Source: an uncultured Clostridia bacterium (GTDB lineage Bacteria > Bacillota > Clostridia > Christensenellales > Aristaeellaceae). From it: a stretch of 64,000 nt of DNA. The stretch covers positions 18,537 through 82,536 of the forward strand of contig CAMHSI010000002.1 of NCBI GenBank assembly GCA_946187775.1, written 5' to 3'. Positions 58,421 through 64,000 of this stretch are shown here, in pieces (positions within the stretch are counted from its first letter, which is position 1; each line of letters starts with the position of its first letter). The notes beneath the pieces are model-generated. The model ran no database searches and was not told the origin of the DNA. It saw only the letters and a list, made by a program, of their open reading frames with translations. A program made the position numbers and the translations under genes.

Positions 58421-59434
58421 ATGAATCGTTCGCTTATCCGCTGGATCATCGTGGCGCTGATGGCGCTCTGCCTGATCCTGACGCTCTCCTGTCCCTATGT
58501 CGCCGGTGCCGAGGGTGCCCTTTCCTCTGTTTTCACCGAGGGGGGAAAGCCCACGAAGCCGGAAGGCTGGGTGTTTGAGAAAAAGTATCCGGTCTCCTAC
58601 GAGGATTCCACCATCAAGGTCACCTTCGAAAAGCTGACGGTTCCCCACACCCTTACCGGCCCGAACCAGGGCAAGCGCGTCAACGACGAAGCCTGGATTG
58701 TCCGGATCAAAATTTCCGATCCTTCCCAGCTCCGGGCCGCCGTCGCCGGCGATACCTATGAGGGGAAGCACCAGTTCGATGCCGCGGAGATTGCCACCAG
58801 CAAAAATGCCGTGGTGGCCATGAACGGGGATTTCTTCAAATACGAAAACGACGTAGGCTATGTCGTCCGCCACGGGGAGCTTGTCCGGGATTCCACCTCC
58901 AACCCGCGCCGGGTTTTTGATATGCTGCTCATCGACAGCGAGGGGGATTTCCACGCGGTCTACTCCGCCTCCACGGAAAGCATCAACGCCTATGTGGAGG
59001 AAAACCTGACTCCCCTGGGGCGCACCGTCATGCACACCTACAACATCGGCCCCGTGCTGGTGGTAAACGGCGAAGCCCAGGATGTTTCCCAGTCCGCCGC
59101 CGCCCGGCAGGGCCAGTATCAGTGGGGATATTCCATTCAGCGGATCGCCCTGGTGCAGACCGGCCCCCTCGAATATGCCATCGTGGAGGACGGAATGAAA
59201 AGCAAGACCTCCGGCTTCTCCATGCAGGAGTTTGCCGATTTTATCGCGGAGAAGATCCCGGATGCCATCCTGGCCTATAACCTGGACGGCGGCGGGTCCA
59301 CCAACCTGACCGCTCCCCGGAAGGTCACCACGAAAAAGGACGGAACCGTGCTGCTTGTGAACGAGCGGCTCAACCGCAACAACGACCTGCGACCCATCAC
59401 CGATATCATCTACTTTGCTTCCGCGGAGGACTGA
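58421..59434 (+). CDS. Membrane-anchored/secreted phosphodiester glycosidase (NAGPA) domain protein, copy 2
   Basis: N-terminal hydrophobic segment; VVAMNGDFFKYENDVGYVVRHGELVRD, DMLLIDSEGDFHAVYS, YNLDGGGSTNLT, ITDIIYFASAED. Confidence 0.87.
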   Translation: MNRSLIRWIIVALMALCLILTLSCPYVAGAEGALSSVFTEGGKPTKPEGWVFEKKYPVSYEDSTIKVTFEKLTVPHTLTGPNQGKRVNDEAWIVRIKISDPSQLRAAVAGDTYEGKHQFDAAEIATSKNAVVAMNGDFFKYENDVGYVVRHGELVRDSTSNPRRVFDMLLIDSEGDFHAVYSASTESINAYVEENLTPLGRTVMHTYNIGPVLVVNGEAQDVSQSAAARQGQYQWGYSIQRIALVQTGPLEYAIVEDGMKSKTSGFSMQEFADFIAEKIPDAILAYNLDGGGSTNLTAPRKVTTKKDGTVLLVNERLNRNNDLRPITDIIYFASAED

Positions 59435-59437
59435 TGC

Positions 59438-60487
59438 ATGGAACCGATTCAGCTTGGATTTCTGCGTCTTCAGCCCTTCGGCCTGATCTTCGCGGCGCTT
59501 CTGGTCCCGTTCTTTTGCCTTGTCTTCCTTGAAATGCGGAAACACGGCCTGAAAAACGGAACGGCAAGCTGGTTCGCCCTGCTGGCCGTTCCCCTTTGCT
59601 TTGTGCTCGCCAGGCTCGGTTACTGCGTCCTCATTGTGGACCGGCTGATCGGCCATGCCGATTTCGGCTTCATCTTCCGTCCCTGGGAAGGCGGTTTCCT
59701 GCTCTGGGGAGCGCTGGCCGGGCTCCTGCTGGCCGCGAAATTCTCCGGCAGAATCACCGGGCAGTCCGGGGCGCGGATTGCCGATTCCGTGGTGGTTCCG
59801 GCCTGCCTGATGATTGCGGCGCTGCGGCTTTTATGCGGCCTGCTCTTCCGTGACTTCGGCATCGGCTTCAGGCTGGATTACTGGTTTGACCCGGAGGAAA
59901 CGGATTACGCCTTCCGCTACAGCCTCTTCCCGCTGGAAGACTGGTCCTTCTTTGAGCGGTTCCCCTTCGCCGTCACCAATTACTATGAAAACTGGTGCTG
60001 GGCTGTCTACGTCCTCCAGGCCCTCTGGGCGGGAATCATCGCCTTCCCGGTATCCCGGACAAAGGCGGCTCCCGGCGGACGGACCGCCTGGTTCCTCGTC
60101 CTGTATTCCTGCGGATCCATCGTCCTGGAGTCCATGCTCCACAGCGGGGAGATCATCCATCTTCCCTGGCTGGGTTTTGTAAAAGCCAACCAGATCCTCT
60201 GCGCCATTGCGCTAGCCTGCGTGCTGGCTGCCTGCCTCCGCCGCCGGTGGACGGAGCTGGGCTGGAAGACGGTGGCTGCCGTTCTCTGCCAGTTCTTTGC
60301 CGCCGTCGGCATCATCATCGTGATGGAATTCACTGCTTTTGAAAAGAAAATTGAAATGCTCGAATGGCTTCCGGCGGATGCCTGCCACCTGGTTATTGCG
60401 GCCTCCTGCCTCTGGATCGCGCTGGTGATCCGTCCCCTCTGGAAAAAAGCCTGGGCAACCAATGATGAAAGGACCGTTGAATCATGA
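59438..60487 (+). CDS. Lgt-like multi-TM protein, divergent, copy 2
   Basis: Polytopic, RPWEGGFLLWGALAGLLLAAKFSGR similar in layout to Lgt WxGGLSFHGGLxG; downstream AALRLLCGLLFRDFGIG replaces GRIGNF. Confidence 0.65.
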   Translation: MEPIQLGFLRLQPFGLIFAALLVPFFCLVFLEMRKHGLKNGTASWFALLAVPLCFVLARLGYCVLIVDRLIGHADFGFIFRPWEGGFLLWGALAGLLLAAKFSGRITGQSGARIADSVVVPACLMIAALRLLCGLLFRDFGIGFRLDYWFDPEETDYAFRYSLFPLEDWSFFERFPFAVTNYYENWCWAVYVLQALWAGIIAFPVSRTKAAPGGRTAWFLVLYSCGSIVLESMLHSGEIIHLPWLGFVKANQILCAIALACVLAACLRRRWTELGWKTVAAVLCQFFAAVGIIIVMEFTAFEKKIEMLEWLPADACHLVIAASCLWIALVIRPLWKKAWATNDERTVES

Positions 60488-61281
60488 AAACCGCCAGAAA
60501 GCTTGCTTCCCCTGTTTCCCGCTTCCTCTGCCTCCTGCTGTCCGCGGGCTTCCTTCTTCTCTCCGGCCTGCCGGTTTCCGCTGCCGCGGACGACATCCCG
60601 GAACTGTACGTCGGAGACCTGGTAACCTTCGGAACCTATCCCCAGACGGAAGAAGGAACCGATCAGACCCCCATCCAGTGGCAGGTGCTGGATGTTCAGG
60701 AGAACCGCGCGCTGCTCCTGAGTTCCTACGGCCTCGATGCCCAGCCCTTCAACACCAAATGGTCCGAAGAGGTATTCTGGCACAACTGCACCCTGCGCGC
60801 CTGGCTGAACGATGATTTCATGAACCGCGCCTTCACGCCGGAAGACCAGTCCGCCATTCTCCTCACCGACCTGGTGAATGACCGCAGCCAGGGCTACAGC
60901 GGTTACAGCAGGCATCACGGCGAAGATACGCAGGACAAAATCTTCCTCCTGAGCTACCTGGAGGCGCATAATTATCTCGGTGTTGTTTTCTGGGGCTTCC
61001 ATGATGAGAGCAATGTCCGTTCCCGGGTAACTCCCACCCCCTACGCAAAGAAGGCGGGAGCCTGGTCCGACTATACCTTCCACACCGCGGACGGCGGCCG
61101 GGCCGGCTGGTGGTGGCTCCGTTCCCCCGGTCTGATCCGCGGCAACGCGTCCCGGGTCATCTGGCGCGGATCCCTTTGCAACCGGAAAATCAATACAACC
61201 GACGGCTGCGTCCGGCCCTCCCTCTGGGTGGACCTGAGCAAGGCTTCCTCCCTCACCCTGGCCATTCCCGCGGGCGAATAA
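60484..61281 (+). CDS. Secreted DUF6273-like protein
   Basis: Signal peptide; VTFGTYPQTEEGTDQTPIQWQVLDVQENRALLLSSYGLDAQPFN...CTLRAWLNDDFMNRAF, WWLRSPG pattern; ATGA overlap with the upstream gene. Confidence 0.8.
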   Translation: MKTARKLASPVSRFLCLLLSAGFLLLSGLPVSAAADDIPELYVGDLVTFGTYPQTEEGTDQTPIQWQVLDVQENRALLLSSYGLDAQPFNTKWSEEVFWHNCTLRAWLNDDFMNRAFTPEDQSAILLTDLVNDRSQGYSGYSRHHGEDTQDKIFLLSYLEAHNYLGVVFWGFHDESNVRSRVTPTPYAKKAGAWSDYTFHTADGGRAGWWWLRSPGLIRGNASRVIWRGSLCNRKINTTDGCVRPSLWVDLSKASSLTLAIPAGE

Positions 61282-61313
61282 TCCCGGCCCGGGCGCCTTC
61301 CGCCCGCTGCCGC

Positions 61314-62123
61314 TTACGGTTCTGCCGTTTGATCGTCTTTCAGTTTCTCCGGATATTTGTATGTACTCGGATCATATACAAAAGGCTCCCCGCCGGCCTT
61401 CGGCGGGTCATATCCCAGCAGCTCGCTGACTGTCACCGGCTCAAACCCTGCTTCCACCAGCATCGGAATCAGGGTTTCCAATACGGTGTAGTCCGCTTCC
61501 CGCGCGTGAAAAAGCAGGATGCTTCCGTTCTGTGTCCTTCGGAAAGTACCTTCCGGATCCAGCTTGTTGGTGCTGGGATTGGTCACCCAGCTCACATCCC
61601 ACAGGATCACGTGTCCGTACCCTACTTTTTTGATGGTTGAAATGCAGCTCCAGGATCCGTTGGCGTCCGCAAGGTTCCCAAAGGGCGGCCGCAGCCAGCG
61701 GACCTCATAATGATATCCCAGCATCCGGTCCAGGGATTCCTGGAAGAACAGCAGGGTATACATGATCTCCTGTTTGTTCAGTCCGCCGAGATCATTGTGC
61801 CAGCTGGTGTGGTTGCCGATTTCGCATCCCTGGTCCAGCACCTTCTGCCAGTTCTCCCGGTCTTCCTCCAGCAGGTTGCGCCCCACCGGGAAAAATGTCA
61901 TGGTAATCCCGTATTTTTCGCACAGTTCAGCGGTTTTCCATACCCATTCGCGTTCATTGACATCGTCCATGGTAATGGCGATCCGCTTGCTTTCCCGGTC
62001 TCCGTGGCGCACCCGGAAATCCTCCAGGCCCGTTTCCGCCGCGCAGCTCCCGATCCGGACCGCGAGGCAGATCACAGCCAGGATTCCCATTGCTTTCTGC
62101 CAAGCCGTCTTCCCGTTCCTCAT
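61314..62123 (-). CDS. Secreted polysaccharide deacetylase
   Basis: ITMDDVNEREWVWKTAELCEKYGITMTFFPVG, GNHTSWHNDL, RWLRPPFG motifs; start at 62123. Confidence 0.87.
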   Translation of the reverse strand: MRNGKTAWQKAMGILAVICLAVRIGSCAAETGLEDFRVRHGDRESKRIAITMDDVNEREWVWKTAELCEKYGITMTFFPVGRNLLEEDRENWQKVLDQGCEIGNHTSWHNDLGGLNKQEIMYTLLFFQESLDRMLGYHYEVRWLRPPFGNLADANGSWSCISTIKKVGYGHVILWDVSWVTNPSTNKLDPEGTFRRTQNGSILLFHAREADYTVLETLIPMLVEAGFEPVTVSELLGYDPPKAGGEPFVYDPSTYKYPEKLKDDQTAEP

Positions 62124-62935
62124 TCTCCGATCCCCTCTCCGTCCGTGCCTTCGGATTCTCCGGTGTCCTGCGCCGGCTGCATCCACAGCCACTCCTGTAC
62201 TTCCCTGTCCGCGTATACCGCTCCCGGAACTTCGGCGTGCTTCAATTCCAGTTCCACATGCGTGGCGTCCACTCCCGCCTGCTCCAGCTTTTCCATAAAA
62301 TTGATCACCGTCGCGGGGCTGACGGCCTCATCCCGCCGCGCCGTGTATGCCCGTACCTCCACGCCCTCAAAGGCTTCCTCATGGATCCTCAGGTAATGGA
62401 CCCTTCCGCACAGGCTCATCAGCCGGGTATACCTGCCCGGGGTGGATGCCGCCACGTCCCACACATACACCCCGCCCAGGCTGAAGCCGGTCAGGGCAAC
62501 GCGGGTTTCGTCAACCTGGTATTCCTCAATCACCCGTTCCACAATATTGTTCACGGATCCGATGGCCATGGACCAGTCGTCGTCAAAGCCCCCGGGAAGC
62601 TGCGGCACGAGGATCAGTGCCTGGGGATCCTGGATCGTTCCGTCATTGATCATCGCGGTAAATTTCTCGTGTGTCAGAGCCTGGTTGCTGCATCCGTGTG
62701 TGCTGTGCAGGTACACAACCAGCGGCATTCCCGGCTCCGTTTTCTCCGGAAAATAAATCCAGTACCACATATACGGGCTGGTGAGCTTCCCTCCGTAGGG
62801 CTGCTCAAATCTTTCCCATCCTTCCGCCCGGCTGCCGCGCGCAGGAATCAGCAGCAGCAAGGCCGCCAGGAAAAGGGCCATGCCGAAAACCCGTACCGTT
62901 CCTTCTCCCCGGGTTCGGTATCCCGTCACACCCAT
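62120..62935 (-). CDS. Secreted alpha/beta-hydrolase (esterase/feruloyl-esterase or PHB-depolymerase-like)
   Basis: LVVYLHSTHGCSNQ oxyanion region, ALTGFSLGGVYVWDVAA nucleophile elbow; ATGA overlap with the deacetylase gene. Confidence 0.78.
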   Translation of the reverse strand: MGVTGYRTRGEGTVRVFGMALFLAALLLLIPARGSRAEGWERFEQPYGGKLTSPYMWYWIYFPEKTEPGMPLVVYLHSTHGCSNQALTHEKFTAMINDGTIQDPQALILVPQLPGGFDDDWSMAIGSVNNIVERVIEEYQVDETRVALTGFSLGGVYVWDVAASTPGRYTRLMSLCGRVHYLRIHEEAFEGVEVRAYTARRDEAVSPATVINFMEKLEQAGVDATHVELELKHAEVPGAVYADREVQEWLWMQPAQDTGESEGTDGEGIGE

Positions 62936-62960
62936 ACGCCGTATACTCCCCTTCCCGCTT

Positions 62961-64000
62961 TTATTTCTCCGGTACCGGCTGGTCGAAAGGAATCCACGTG
63001 TGATTCTTCAGGCACCAGATATAATGGTCGTAGCGCTCATGCTCCCGCCATCCGTCGGATGTGGCGTGCTTCGCGTTGAACTTGATGTCCGTCCCGGGGT
63101 GCTCCTTCGTGAACGCTTCCTGTTGCTCCCCGGAAATCCCGTCCATGTGGGTTCCCCAGAATCTCTCCAGGGCTTTCATGCCCGAGAGGGGCTCCAGGTC
63201 CTGCACCTTTTTGCAGTAGGAAAGGTTCAGGTCCAGCATTTCCGTGCAGTTTGCCAGCGGGGAAACGTCCCCCAGCGGCACGCTGAAAAGCTCCAGGTAT
63301 TTCAGGTGCTTCATCGTCCCGAGGATTCCGATGTCCTCTATGGGGTTATCTCCCAGGATCAGCAGCTCCAGGTCCGGAAAATACTGCAGGAAATCCAGGG
63401 AGGTGATGGCGTTGTGGCCCAGGTCCAGCGCCTTCAGGCCCGGGGCGTACCGCAGCACCTCCAGGTCCTCCGAGGTAATCCGCACCAGCTTCTTGTTGGT
63501 GGGATCGTTGAAGGAGGAATAGGCGGTGTCCGTTGTGCGCAGGGCGTGTCCGGAATTCAGCCGGATCATCCATACAAATTCGATTTCCGGATATTTTTCC
63601 ACCAGGGAAATCATTACCTTGTTGGCGGGATAATTGCGTCCGGCCACATCGATCTTCTGTACCCCGGGCACAATCGCAATCAGCTGTTCAAGCTCTTCCT
63701 CCGTGATTTTGTAGGACATGGACCGCAGGTTCAGCTCCGTATCCCTGTCCGTAATCACCGTATCCTGCCATGTGGTTTCAAAGTGAAGCACGGCGTTCTC
63801 CGGCATCCGCAGTTTGATCGTGTACAGCTCCGACGGCCGCATCCGCACTTTTCCCAGGTCCAGCTCCTCCGGCCTGTGCTCATCCACATAAGCCAGCGCC
63901 TTGTTCACGTTGTTCAGCACGGGCTGCTCCGCTCCCGCGGCGCCCGCGCAGCATATTGTCACCGCTGCAATCAGCCATCCGGCCAGCCGTCTTCCTGCCC
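62961..64000 (-). CDS. Secreted leucine-rich-repeat protein (5' end beyond window)
   Basis: LKALDLGHNAITSLDFLQYFPDLELLILGDNPIEDIGILGTMKHLKYLELFSVPLGDVSPLANCTEMLDLNLS. The frame stays open to the window edge through AGRRLAGWLIAAVTICCAGAAGA, a signal peptide, so the GTG at 63962 is unlikely to be the start. Confidence 0.8.
   Translation of the reverse strand, partial: AGRRLAGWLIAAVTICCAGAAGAEQPVLNNVNKALAYVDEHRPEELDLGKVRMRPSELYTIKLRMPENAVLHFETTWQDTVITDRDTELNLRSMSYKITEEELEQLIAIVPGVQKIDVAGRNYPANKVMISLVEKYPEIEFVWMIRLNSGHALRTTDTAYSSFNDPTNKKLVRITSEDLEVLRYAPGLKALDLGHNAITSLDFLQYFPDLELLILGDNPIEDIGILGTMKHLKYLELFSVPLGDVSPLANCTEMLDLNLSYCKKVQDLEPLSGMKALERFWGTHMDGISGEQQEAFTKEHPGTDIKFNAKHATSDGWREHERYDHYIWCLKNHTWIPFDQPVPEK

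Overview
GC-rich Firmicutes/Clostridia-type chromosomal window (my lineage guess comes from gene content and protein style). It is densely coding, with no rRNA, tRNA, CRISPR array or transposase recognised. Blocks: (1) LacI regulator, tex, an aryl-pyruvate oxidoreductase (iorAB) plus phenylacetate-CoA ligase, gyrA/gyrB, and a GGDEF protein. (2) A ~23 kb pectin/galacturonate utilisation locus (about 13.1-36.7 kb): CE8 pectinesterase, GH4 with a CHEV motif, GH105, GH28, kduI, kduD, uxaC, kdgK, eda, uxaA, uxaB, a GntR regulator, and a CUT1-type ABC importer whose operon also carries two ATPases and several small multi-TM proteins I cannot assign. (3) A pair of CobW-like GTPases, one with a very His-rich segment and one fused to a C-terminal domain resembling TIGR03943/DUF1980. 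(4) degV, ppaC, galE. (5) Two separate loci that each pair a phosphodiester-glycosidase (NAGPA-like) protein with a divergent Lgt-like membrane protein. (6) A 1089-aa AMP-ligase/ACP/alpha-oxoamine-synthase fusion followed by a 45-aa membrane protein missing from the ORF track. (7) mnmG, a Big_2 surface protein, ireB, hflX with an N-terminal JAMM-like motif, a GNAT-ManA fusion, dut, rsmA. (8) A cluster of secreted proteins at the right edge. The best candidates for undescribed systems are the small-membrane-protein transporter operon, the duplicated NAGPA + Lgt-like module, and the ligase-ACP-AONS fusion. All family assignments are from reading the sequence; no database search was run.
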